Assembly (NCBI GenBank): GCA_045580005.1
Contig: JAZNMZ010000061.1
Location: forward strand, 6,804-70,803
Direction of reading: 5' to 3'
Source: UMGS1052 sp045580005
Lineage (GTDB): Bacteria > Bacillota > Clostridia > Oscillospirales > CAG-382
DNA length: 64,000 bases
The notes beneath the pieces are model-generated. The model did not search any database. It had not been told where the DNA came from and was given only the letters and a program-made list of their open reading frames with translations. Each line of letters starts with the position of its first letter. Position 1 is the stretch's first letter. Position numbers and translations under genes: made by a program. Positions 19,708-27,229 of this stretch are shown here, one piece after another.

Positions 19708-19734
19708 GAAAGCATCTCTTCGCGAGGTGCTTTC
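19708..19734 (+). terminator. Intrinsic terminator after the DUF4143 ATPase
   Basis: GAAAGCATCTC and GAGGTGCTTTC form an 11-bp stem with one G-T wobble around a TTCGC loop, followed by ATTATT. It lies 18 nt after the stop codon. Confidence 0.8.
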
Positions 19735-19848
19735 ATTATTTGAAAAACAACACGCATAAATATTTTTATCTCTTTGAACATTGACAAACGAGCGTTTGAG
19801 AAATAAGCGTTTGACAATATTATATGAAAATCACATTATAAGCCAAAC

Positions 19849-19875
19849 GGCAGGGCGATGTTGAATCGTCCTGCC
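19849..19875 (-). terminator. Hairpin closing the minus-strand polymerase operon
   Basis: GGCAGGGCGAT and ATCGTCCTGCC pair with one mismatch around a GTTGA loop, just beyond the stop of the 57-residue minus-strand gene. The T-run is weak on the minus strand (GTTTGGCTT), so termination efficiency is uncertain. Confidence 0.6.
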
Positions 19876-19883
19876 GGCGGTAA

Positions 19884-20057
19884 TTATTCCTTCTTACCGA
19901 ACCCCATTTTCTCGGTAAGATCGGTAAAACTCTTATCATACTGTGCTTGTGTAATGGCGTTATGTTCGAGTAGAGTTTTGAGCAACTCCACTTGATTATT
20001 GTAAAGCTCCTCGTTGGTGAGCTTGGTTGTATTAATGCTGTTGTTTGTAAGCTCCAT
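19884..20057 (-). CDS. 57-residue SHOCT-like small protein
   Basis: A small gene that starts MELTNNSINTTKLTNEEL and ends FTDLTEKMGFGKKE. Its second half (LLKTLLEHNAITQAQYDKS) resembles the short SHOCT motif, a helical hairpin found at the ends of many bacterial proteins. It lies 20 nt downstream of the YolD-like gene and is clearly the last member of the polymerase operon. No catalytic function is expected; it may mediate oligomerisation or binding to its operon partners. The family match is by eye only. Confidence 0.65.
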   Translation of the reverse strand: MELTNNSINTTKLTNEELYNNQVELLKTLLEHNAITQAQYDKSFTDLTEKMGFGKKE

Positions 20058-20077
20058 AATAGATCCCGCTGCTTTCT

Positions 20078-20509
20078 TTATTGAAAATCATATATCTTAA
20101 AGATATCGCCGCTGATATAAAGCACATCGGACATCGGTATCTTTTTCTTATTGGTAAGCGTTATTACGCACTCGACATCGTCGATATCGTGTACGATACC
20201 GCGAACGGTTACATACTCGCCGCCGCTCTTTTTGGCGTCCGGTTTGAAGTATGTTATCTCGATCTCGGCCTCGCTGTCGAGGTTGGCCTTGATGAATGAG
20301 AGCTTGCTGTTGAGGTTTGCGATCTGCTCCTCGGTGAGCTCGACCTTAACTCCGGTGAGTCTTGCTTCTTCGTTGACAGCGGCATCGTAGCCGGTCAGCG
20401 CCGCAAAGGGAGCAAACTGCGCCGCGCGATTCATGCGCGACATCCGCGGATGCTTTTTTGACTCGTGATGAGGAAGGTCGATTATATCGTTATAATTGCG
20501 TTCTTCCAC
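20078..20509 (-). CDS. YolD-like protein
   Basis: A 143-residue protein from a GTG start that shares one base with the polymerase stop (TAGTG). The N-terminal HPRMSRMNRAAQFAPFAALTGYDAAV is the YolD signature, and the C-terminal half is an SH3-like beta barrel. YolD-like proteins are nearly always encoded beside Y-family polymerases (for example uvrX-yolD in Bacillus) and are thought to modulate them during SOS mutagenesis. The one-base overlap suggests coupled translation at a fixed ratio with the polymerase. Confidence 0.88.
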   Translation of the reverse strand: MEERNYNDIIDLPHHESKKHPRMSRMNRAAQFAPFAALTGYDAAVNEEARLTGVKVELTEEQIANLNSKLSFIKANLDSEAEIEITYFKPDAKKSGGEYVTVRGIVHDIDDVECVITLTNKKKIPMSDVLYISGDIFKIYDFQ

Positions 20510-22029
20510 TACTTTTTACCTCCGTCATTTCCCGCCAGATGACCGCCGATCTGTGCGTTACGCTCTTTTGTGGTCGCTCCTTCTTCAAAGTTCATTCCCT
20601 TGAGGATGGCGTTCTTTCCGAACTGCTTTCGAAGCTCTATAATTGTATCTTGCCGCTTTCGCTCACGCGCTAACTCGGCATTTTCCTTATCGCGACGGCG
20701 TTCTATCGCCTCATAATCGGTGAAGACATCGAGCTGCTCGAAGTCGTTACGATCGTCTTTCGCAAGGCTTTCGTCAACAACTTTACATGCGGTTACATTA
20801 ACTTTCCGAATAAGAAGCTTGGGATTGGCGATACGATCAAAGAGCTCGAGAGCTGCCTTTGTGATGAGCTTGGTCGATGATGTTTGTCTGTCAAGATTGA
20901 TCGTTCCGTGCGCGGGCTTCGGCGCTTTTCGACCGTAGAAATCGGTTACTATTTCGCCGTTATAGTCGGTATCCGTAAGCGATTCAACATCATAGGTCAG
21001 ATCGAGAACTATCTGATTCGTGACGAGCTTTTTTTCAACAAGGTCAAGCACCAAGAGGTCTATCATCTCATGGACTATGAGGCGCGCCTTCTCAAAAGTA
21101 TAACCGTATGAGAGGACTTGTCCCGATGAAATGCTGTTCGACTCGGGCTTGTAGGCCTTAATTTCCGAGATAAGGCAAGGCTCCCATCCCCATGCATGAT
21201 CGATCAAGAGTTCCGCATTCACACCGAAAAGATTGTATAGGATGTCCTCATTAGTCAGCGAAACTCGGGCAACATCGCCCATCGTTTTAATGCCGCGTTC
21301 CTCGAGCTTTTTGGCAATGCCCTTGCCGACTCTCCAAAAGGAAGTAAGCGGAGTATGATTCCATAGCTTCTCTCTGTATGATCGCTCGTCAAGCTCCGCG
21401 ATACGGACTCCGTCCTTGTCCGCGGGCATCTTTTTTGCCATAATATCCATCGCGATCTTCGCAAGATAAAGGTTAGTTCCTATACCTGCGGTCGCGGTTA
21501 TTCCCGTAGTTTTGAGGACATCGCGTATCATACGCAGAGCAAGCTCGTGAGCGGTGCATTTATACTTTCTCAAATAGCTTGTGGCATCAATAAAGACCTC
21601 GTCTATTGAGTAAACATGAATGTCATCGGGAGCTATATATTTGAGATAAACGCTGTATATCTTCGTGCTTATCTCCATATATTTCGCCATCTGCGGCGGC
21701 GCAACGATATATGAGACGGCAAGAGACGGATCGCTTTTCAGCGCTGTATCGCTGTAGGACTCACCGGTAAGGACACGGCCAGGAGCATGGCTTCGCCTTT
21801 GTGCATTGGCCTCTTTGACCTTTTGAACGACTTCAAAAAGCCGCGCTCTGCCGGGGATGCCGTAGGATTTCAGCGACGGCGAGACCGCAAGACAAATGGT
21901 TTTTTCAGTTCTCGAAGAATCCGCCACCACAAGATTTGTGGTCATCGGATCAAGTCCGCGCTCCATACATTCAACGGAAGCATAGAACGACTTCAGGTCT
22001 ATTGCAATATATCTTCTGTTTTCGTTCAT
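20509..22029 (-). CDS. Y-family (ImpB/MucB/SamB-type) DNA polymerase
   Basis: A 506-residue translesion polymerase. The N-terminal YIAIDLKSFYASVECMERG contains the catalytic metal ligand in motif I, and YSIDEVFIDATSYL near 140 supplies the second acidic pair. ATAGIGTNLYLAKIAMDIMA near 190 is the helix-hairpin region typical of DinB/UmuC proteins. The long C-terminal part ends in a charged coiled-coil-like segment. It heads a minus-strand operon with yolD-like and a 57-residue gene. On ICEs such enzymes probably help complete replication of damaged single-stranded DNA after transfer; this role is inferred. Confidence 0.92.
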   Translation of the reverse strand: MNENRRYIAIDLKSFYASVECMERGLDPMTTNLVVADSSRTEKTICLAVSPSLKSYGIPGRARLFEVVQKVKEANAQRRSHAPGRVLTGESYSDTALKSDPSLAVSYIVAPPQMAKYMEISTKIYSVYLKYIAPDDIHVYSIDEVFIDATSYLRKYKCTAHELALRMIRDVLKTTGITATAGIGTNLYLAKIAMDIMAKKMPADKDGVRIAELDERSYREKLWNHTPLTSFWRVGKGIAKKLEERGIKTMGDVARVSLTNEDILYNLFGVNAELLIDHAWGWEPCLISEIKAYKPESNSISSGQVLSYGYTFEKARLIVHEMIDLLVLDLVEKKLVTNQIVLDLTYDVESLTDTDYNGEIVTDFYGRKAPKPAHGTINLDRQTSSTKLITKAALELFDRIANPKLLIRKVNVTACKVVDESLAKDDRNDFEQLDVFTDYEAIERRRDKENAELARERKRQDTIIELRKQFGKNAILKGMNFEEGATTKERNAQIGGHLAGNDGGKK

Positions 22030-22140
22030 GATGCACCTCCGTTTGAGTTTTTGCAGATCATACTCTGCGGTATCTTAATTATTATATCATAAATCGAGAA
22101 GTAATTCAATTAAAAAAACAAAATTAATATACGATTACAT

Positions 22141-22176
22141 AGCCGCATCTTTTCGGCGCGCAGGAAGGATGCGGCT
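22141..22176 (+). promoter_or_regulatory. Hairpin upstream of the primase-like gene
   Basis: AGCCGCATC at 22141-22149 and GATGCGGCT at 22168-22176 form a perfect 9-bp stem with an 18-nt loop, ending 13 nt before the AAGGAGG at 22190-22196. It could be a transcription attenuator or a stabilising 5' hairpin. No long T-run follows. Confidence 0.5.
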
Positions 22177-22207
22177 AAATCTATTTCGCAAGGAGGATGA
22201 ATTTAAT

Positions 22208-23164
22208 GTGAGATTTGTAACAACGGAAGAGATCCAAAACGCAAGGAAGATCGATGCGCTTTCTTACCTTAAAACCTACTGCCCCGATGAGCTTGTAAAG
22301 CTCGGAGAGGAGGAGTATTGCACGAGAAAACACGATAGCTTAAAGCTGTCAAACGGCAAATGGTTTTGGTGGTCGAGAGGTTTCGGCGGTGTCAGCGCTT
22401 TGGATTATCTTGTCAAAGTTGAGAACACGGACTTCGTTGAAACGGTTCAAATGCTTAACGGTAAGGCGGGCTTCATCCCGCCTTCTTCAGTACCGAAAAG
22501 AGAAGAACCGAAGACGATCTGCATCCCGCCTCATAATTATGAGTGCAGAAAAGTCCGTGAGTATCTGCGAAAACGATCTATTTCGGATGAGGTAATAGAC
22601 TTCTTTATCTCGAAGAAAATACTTGCCGAGGAGAATCAAACGGGATATTGTTTCTTCTTCGGCAACGATGAAAACGGTGAGCATAAGCAATGCTCGGTGA
22701 GGGCAACGGACGGCAGGGATTTCAAGAAAGAAATATACGGCGGCAACAAGGATTACTCATTCCACAATGTAAGTTTAAGACCGAGGGACAGCGTGAGAGT
22801 CTTTGAAAGCGCGATAGATCTGATGTCATTCGCGACACTTATGGAAGGCTCTGTATGGGATTTCCGCGAGGAAAACATGATGTCGGTCGCAGGGGTATAC
22901 AAACCGAAGAAGGACTTGGAGAACAGCAAAGTTCCCGCATCCCTGCTTCGGTTTCTTGATTTGAATCCGAATGTTAAGAGAGTTATCCTGCACTTCGATA
23001 ACGACAGCGCAGGAGTTCTCGCCGCAAAAGGAATCGCGGCAGCATTGCCTTCTCGGTATGAGGTAAAATTCGTTCCCCCGCCGAGCGAAAAAGACTTCAA
23101 TGCGTACCTATGTGTTGAGAAAACCAAACAAATACGAAACGGAAAGCGAGGTGAAAGAGTATGA
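22208..23164 (+). CDS. DUF3991/Toprim primase-like protein
   Basis: 318 residues from a GTG start, chosen because AAGGAGG lies 11 nt upstream. An in-frame ATG at 22169 lies inside a hairpin and before that ribosome site. The N-terminal half (YLKTYCPDELVKLGEEEYCTRKHDSLKL...WFWWSRGFGG) resembles CHC2-type zinc-binding domains of primases. The C-terminal half has a Toprim-like acidic motif (VILHFDNDSAGVLAAKGIA). Such proteins are encoded beside relaxases in Firmicutes ICEs and probably prime the complementary strand in the recipient. It overlaps the next gene by ATGA. Confidence 0.82.
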   Translation: MRFVTTEEIQNARKIDALSYLKTYCPDELVKLGEEEYCTRKHDSLKLSNGKWFWWSRGFGGVSALDYLVKVENTDFVETVQMLNGKAGFIPPSSVPKREEPKTICIPPHNYECRKVREYLRKRSISDEVIDFFISKKILAEENQTGYCFFFGNDENGEHKQCSVRATDGRDFKKEIYGGNKDYSFHNVSLRPRDSVRVFESAIDLMSFATLMEGSVWDFREENMMSVAGVYKPKKDLENSKVPASLLRFLDLNPNVKRVILHFDNDSAGVLAAKGIAAALPSRYEVKFVPPPSEKDFNAYLCVEKTKQIRNGKRGERV

Positions 23165-23379
23165 AAAAGTACAAGGTAACGATTACAGAAATTCTTAAAA
23201 AGACAGTCGAAGTCGATGCGGAAGATTATACAGAAGCAGTTGAAACTGTTGAAAGCGCATACTTTCAAGAGCAAATAATTCTGACCGCCGACGACTATTC
23301 CGGCAGCAATTTTGATGCCGAGGAGATACCTGCACAGACCGAAAAGACGGTGAAAAATCGTAAGGATTTTTCACGATAA
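23161..23379 (+). CDS. DpnD/PcfM family small protein
   Basis: A 72-residue protein whose first half (YKVTITEILKKTVEVDAEDYTEAVE) is the DpnD/PcfM signature, a small alpha-beta domain found in plasmid and ICE mobilisation operons. The start is fixed by an ATGA overlap with the primase-like gene. Function is not established; pcfM sits in the pCF10 conjugation region, which fits a role near the relaxosome. Its last codons lie inside the first inverted repeat of the candidate oriT. Confidence 0.75.
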   Translation: MKKYKVTITEILKKTVEVDAEDYTEAVETVESAYFQEQIILTADDYSGSNFDAEEIPAQTEKTVKNRKDFSR

Positions 23380-23482
23380 GACACCTAAAAACGAAAGGGG
23401 TTTTAGGTGTCGGTTGTTCATAACAAGCACAGATTTTGTATATACACAAAATCGAACCTATTAGGGAGACCCTAAAACCCCT
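23350..23482. other. Candidate origin of transfer (oriT)
   Basis: Four perfect local inverted repeats lie directly upstream of mobC and the relaxase: GTGAAAAATC (23350) with GATTTTTCAC (to 23374); ACACCTAAAA (23381) with TTTTAGGTGT (to 23410); GATTTTGT with ACAAAATC (about 23432-23453); TTAGGG with CCCTAA (23461-23475). A longer pair, AGGGGTTTTAGG (23396-23407) with CCTAAAACCCCT (23471-23482), competes with two of them. Location and structure are those of an oriT. The same elements could also act as an RNA switch in front of mobC. Confidence 0.6.
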
Positions 23483-23500
23483 GACTATGAAAGGAGAAAC

Positions 23501-23851
23501 ATGAGAACAAGAAATAATCAAATACTTCTTTGGCTGAATGATGAAGAGCTTGAAAGACTGAATAAGATCGTCGCGCGCTTACCGTACAGCCGACAGAGAT
23601 ATATCCGTGAAGCGATCTTCGGCGCGGATATTTATGAAACACCGCCAGCAGAATACGGTGTAATAGTTAAGGAGCTTCGTGCCATCGGCAACAATGTGTA
23701 TCAGCTTCTTCTCAAAGCCGTGCAGTTAAAATTCATTGATGAGGTCATGATCTGCGACCTTTACAACACCGTACTTGATATGGATGAGAAATTCAGCTCC
23801 GCCTTTGCTTCCAAGCGGTACAAGAAAAAGGTAAGCGAGCTTTGGCGGTAA
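23501..23851 (+). CDS. mobC: MobC-like relaxosome accessory protein
   Basis: A 116-residue protein with a ribbon-helix-helix-like N-terminus (RNNQILLWLNDEELERLNKIVARLPYS, then RQRYIREAIFG) and the central VIVKELRAIGNNVYQLLLKA typical of MobC. MobC proteins bind oriT and help the relaxase open the strands. It follows the candidate oriT and overlaps the relaxase start by 10 nt. A strong ribosome site (gaaaggag) precedes the ATG. Confidence 0.88.
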   Translation: MRTRNNQILLWLNDEELERLNKIVARLPYSRQRYIREAIFGADIYETPPAEYGVIVKELRAIGNNVYQLLLKAVQLKFIDEVMICDLYNTVLDMDEKFSSAFASKRYKKKVSELWR

Positions 23852-25218
23852 CAAAGATATGGGGCATCCACGGCACAGTTTATACCGTTACAAAATATAC
23901 CGCGAATGAAGCAAAAACATGGAACAGCGAATACAGTTCTGCGGCGGTTTATCACAAGCATGATACAACGGTAGGCGCGGTAATGGACTACACAGCAGAT
24001 CAAATGAAGACCGAGAAGCAGCTCTATGTAACCGGTGTAAATTGCAGTAGCGAGCCCAAAGTTGCCGCCCGTCAGTTTTATATCACCAAGAATGCCTTCG
24101 GAGTTGATGATAACAGAAGCAAGACTCGTTTCGTTTGTATGCATGGATATCAATCCTTTGCTCCCGGGGAAGTATCTCCCGAAGTTGCGCATAAGGTCGG
24201 AGTCGAACTTGCCAAGCGAGTTTGGGGCGACAAGTATGAAGTCCTTGTTTCAACCCATTTGAATACGGGAGCTTGTCATAACCACTTTGTTATCAATAAC
24301 ATTTCCTTTATCGACGGCAAGAGATACTTGGATAATAAGGCGACTTACGGAGTTATGCGCAAGGAGTCGGATCAACTTTGTCGAGAGTACGGTTTAAGTA
24401 TTGTTTCTCGTCCGACGCGCGATCACCCGCAGAGTGAGGGCGGATATATCAAAGCAGAGCTGCAGGGAGCTTATACGATCCGCGCCGCGATCAAACGCGA
24501 CATCGACCTCGTTATAGATGCCACTCCCCAAGACTTTGATGAGTTTGCCTCCATGATCTCGCAACTCGGATACAAACTTGAACGCAGAGGAAAGGATATG
24601 CGCATCATACCGCGAATAGGGAAGTGCAAGCCTCGAAGACTTCGTTCTCTCGGTGAGGGATATTCGGAGGAGGATATCACTTACCGTATCAAAGAACAAT
24701 GGTGGGATCCTCAATATCCTTCGTTTAAGATCTATGAGCCGAGGAGATATGTTCCGTCATCACTTTACCGTCTGTATCTTCATTACTGCTACCTGCTCGG
24801 CATCTTTCCCGAAGAGAGACCAAGAAGCCACACCGTATGCGATGTGCTGAAGGAAGACAAGATGCGCGCTCAAAAGTATTCCGATGAAGCCGCTATGATG
24901 GGTAAGTACGGTATTGAGAATATCGAGCAACTGCAAGAGCATTATCTTGCAGTTTTTTCTTTGTCCGAGAAAAAGAAAGAAGAACGTAAAGCCCTGCGGT
25001 ATAAACTTCGCCGCATGAATGACGAGGACGAGATCGAGTCCGCAAAGACAAGAGTCAAAGCCTTATCCGAAGATATAAGGAAGCTCGACAGAGAAAAGCT
25101 TTTGTGCGAGGACATTACTTTCAGGAGTGCGGGTATCGCGGAGGTCGTCCGCTTGATCGAATTACCCGAAACAGAAAAACAAATTCAAAGAAAGGAAAGT
25201 TACAGAAATGAACGCTAA
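23842..25218 (+). CDS. Relaxase/mobilisation nuclease (MOBP-like, PF03432 type)
   Basis: 458 residues from a TTG start that overlaps the mobC stop. The N-terminal domain (about 1-170) shows the relaxase pattern. An N-terminal tyrosine-rich segment is followed by TGVNCSSEPKVAARQFYITKNAF, and the metal-binding histidine motif appears as HLNTGACHNHFVINN near residue 150. The remainder is charged and helical and should bind DNA or the coupling protein. It nicks oriT and pilots the strand into the VirD4/VirB4 channel. PcfB follows with an 11-nt overlap, matching the order in pCF10-like systems. Confidence 0.9.
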   Translation: MAVTKIWGIHGTVYTVTKYTANEAKTWNSEYSSAAVYHKHDTTVGAVMDYTADQMKTEKQLYVTGVNCSSEPKVAARQFYITKNAFGVDDNRSKTRFVCMHGYQSFAPGEVSPEVAHKVGVELAKRVWGDKYEVLVSTHLNTGACHNHFVINNISFIDGKRYLDNKATYGVMRKESDQLCREYGLSIVSRPTRDHPQSEGGYIKAELQGAYTIRAAIKRDIDLVIDATPQDFDEFASMISQLGYKLERRGKDMRIIPRIGKCKPRRLRSLGEGYSEEDITYRIKEQWWDPQYPSFKIYEPRRYVPSSLYRLYLHYCYLLGIFPEERPRSHTVCDVLKEDKMRAQKYSDEAAMMGKYGIENIEQLQEHYLAVFSLSEKKKEERKALRYKLRRMNDEDEIESAKTRVKALSEDIRKLDREKLLCEDITFRSAGIAEVVRLIELPETEKQIQRKESYRNER

Positions 25219-26092
25219 TTCCGATGCAGCCGATCAGGTTGTAAGAATAACACTCGAAGGAGCCGAGTTCGCCATACGCTTGGCAGGAAGCGGAGCAAAG
25301 CATATTGCGGTCATGCTCATCGCTATGGCAAAACAGCAGCACAAAACAAGAGGAGCAACACGGCTCAACAGTATGCTCCGCTCGGGAAAGCCTCTTAAGG
25401 TCTTTACCTTTTCCGCAGAACACATGAAAAAATTTAAGGAAGTAGCCAAAGACTACGGAATACTCTACACGATTCTCAAAGAGAATGATAAGACCGGAGG
25501 TGTCTTTGATGTTCTTGTCCCCGCTGATGATGAGTCGAAGATCAACCGTATAGTTGAGAGGTTCGAACTTGTTAAGATCGATACTGCTTCCCTAAAGGCT
25601 GAACTTCTCAAAGAGAAAGCCGCGAGGGATCAGAAGACAGAAGCGGATAACGACGGCAATTCAACACTACAGACCGCGAAAGAAAACGATTCCGAGAACG
25701 GTTCAGGTCAGCCGCCGCCCGAACAGTATCAATCGGCAGAAGAATACGAGGAGGGCGTGACCAATCAGCTCTTTTCAACCAACCCGCTTCAGAAGGATGA
25801 GGTATCTGTCCAAAACCCCGAGGCGGCTCGGACGGACGAAAGCCCAAGACAGAGACGATCATCATTGGTGGAAACGAAGAGGGAGACGGAAACCGACAGT
25901 CTGTCCGAGCCAACATCGAGCGACTCAAAAAGGGAAGAGGTCTTAAATCACTCTTCCACACATGAACACGGAGGCAGAGAATCCGTGCGCGAAAAGATAG
26001 CACGCATTAAAAGAGAAAGAGCGGCGGCAGCTACTACCGCTCCCGTAAAAGAAACCGTTCACATTCCCAAACCCAAGTCCAAAGACAGATAA
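25208..26092 (+). CDS. PcfB-like (DUF3801) conjugation protein
   Basis: A 294-residue protein. The first 130 residues (ADQVVRITLEGAEFAIRLAGSGAKHIAVMLIAM... then FTFSAEHMKKFKEVAKDYGILYTIL) match PcfB/DUF3801, a family encoded between relaxase and coupling protein in Enterococcus and clostridial conjugation operons. From about 140 on, the protein is acidic and low-complexity, ending in a basic segment. Known family members bind relaxase and coupling protein, so an adaptor role is likely. The ATG overlaps the relaxase end. Confidence 0.85.
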   Translation: MNANSDAADQVVRITLEGAEFAIRLAGSGAKHIAVMLIAMAKQQHKTRGATRLNSMLRSGKPLKVFTFSAEHMKKFKEVAKDYGILYTILKENDKTGGVFDVLVPADDESKINRIVERFELVKIDTASLKAELLKEKAARDQKTEADNDGNSTLQTAKENDSENGSGQPPPEQYQSAEEYEEGVTNQLFSTNPLQKDEVSVQNPEAARTDESPRQRRSSLVETKRETETDSLSEPTSSDSKREEVLNHSSTHEHGGRESVREKIARIKRERAAAATTAPVKETVHIPKPKSKDR

Positions 26093-26108
26093 CAGAAAGG
26101 AAAACACC

Positions 26109-27032
26109 ATGAGTGAATTTGAAAAAGTTATTAAAGAAGCAACCGAACCCAAAACCGAAAAGAAAAGCTACGGAGAGGTAGTCCGCGAGCGCCGCGCCTC
26201 AATGAATACCATTACGGAGGAGGCATATGGTGCGATCTCCAAAGACCGAGCCGCGTTTGTCGGTATGCTCAACATCGCAAGCAGATTCCTTCGTAACTCC
26301 GAGGGAAACATCCTGCTCATCTACGGACAGAATCCAAATGCTACCGAGCTTCATTCCTACGGCGTGTGGAAGGAGAAGGGCAAGACGGTGAAAAAGGGAG
26401 AAAAGCCCGTCTATATTTTCAAGAGAAAAGACTATGTATCGGCTGATGGACATAACCGCTTCAGCTTTGATCCCGATCCCAAGTATGATGTCTTATCTAC
26501 TGTGGACGGAAAGCCCACACCTGCACCGGTCTTTGATGATAAGATACTTGTAAGAGGTATCGTTCATTCGTCCCCGGTAAAGATCGTTGTCGATTCGGGA
26601 TATCCGCAGAGCAACCCCGAAGGCGCGGCGTATATCGAGGATAAGAGCGAGATCCGATGCAAGTACGGTATGCCTACCGATGAGCTTGTTCCCACGATCC
26701 TCAATGCGACCGCTCTTGCGGAGTTCTGCACCGCTAATGGCGATGCCCGCCCCTCGGATTATGAATTCAAGGCAAGATGCGTTGCATATATCCTTACCGC
26801 CAAGTACGGCATTTCTACAGCCAAGATCGGAATACACAGTATTCCCTCGGATTATCAGACGATGGATCCCGACCGATTTAAGGCGGAGATACACGATCTT
26901 TTGGAGACCGCAAAGAAGATCGACAATAGGATCGCAGAGATCATATTTCGCCCCAAAGCGCAGGTGAAGGATGCGGAGAAGTCAAACGAAACAGTTGCAC
27001 AGAAGACCGATGAGGGAAAGGATGCGAGATAA
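26109..27032 (+). CDS. ArdC/LtrC-like antirestriction-type protein
   Basis: A 307-residue protein. Residues about 50-110 (LNIASRFLRNSEGNILLIYGQNPNATELHSYGVWKEKG, then VKKGEKPVYIFKRKDY) match the ArdC N-terminal single-strand-binding fold also present in LtrC-like proteins. A helical region follows. ArdC proteins coat or protect incoming single-stranded DNA from restriction, so the gene fits between relaxase and coupling protein. No HExxH metalloprotease motif is visible, so only the binding part seems present. It ends with a TAATG overlap into the next gene. Confidence 0.75.
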   Translation: MSEFEKVIKEATEPKTEKKSYGEVVRERRASMNTITEEAYGAISKDRAAFVGMLNIASRFLRNSEGNILLIYGQNPNATELHSYGVWKEKGKTVKKGEKPVYIFKRKDYVSADGHNRFSFDPDPKYDVLSTVDGKPTPAPVFDDKILVRGIVHSSPVKIVVDSGYPQSNPEGAAYIEDKSEIRCKYGMPTDELVPTILNATALAEFCTANGDARPSDYEFKARCVAYILTAKYGISTAKIGIHSIPSDYQTMDPDRFKAEIHDLLETAKKIDNRIAEIIFRPKAQVKDAEKSNETVAQKTDEGKDAR

Positions 27033-27229
27033 TGGAGAAGAGCGAAAGAAAAGTAGTCGTGCTTACAGACTATGAGTACCATGTTATGATAGGTGCGCTT
27101 GCGGAATTCCGCAACGATCTTCTCGAGGAAAACAGAGAGCCGCATGATGTAAGCGAGCTGCTTCTCAAGGTCATTGATGCTCCCGTTGTAGAGAACGGCA
27201 AGGGCAGATTTTTCAGGGGAAGCCGATGA
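27032..27229 (+). CDS. Small hypothetical protein in the conjugation operon
   Basis: A 65-residue protein starting one base inside the previous stop and ending with an ATGA overlap into the VirD4 gene, so it is firmly embedded in the operon. The sequence is soluble and helical (VVLTDYEYHVMIGALAEFRNDLLEEN), with a basic end. No family is recognised with confidence. Small genes of this kind commonly sit just before the coupling protein gene in clostridial ICEs. Confidence 0.7.
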   Translation: MEKSERKVVVLTDYEYHVMIGALAEFRNDLLEENREPHDVSELLLKVIDAPVVENGKGRFFRGSR

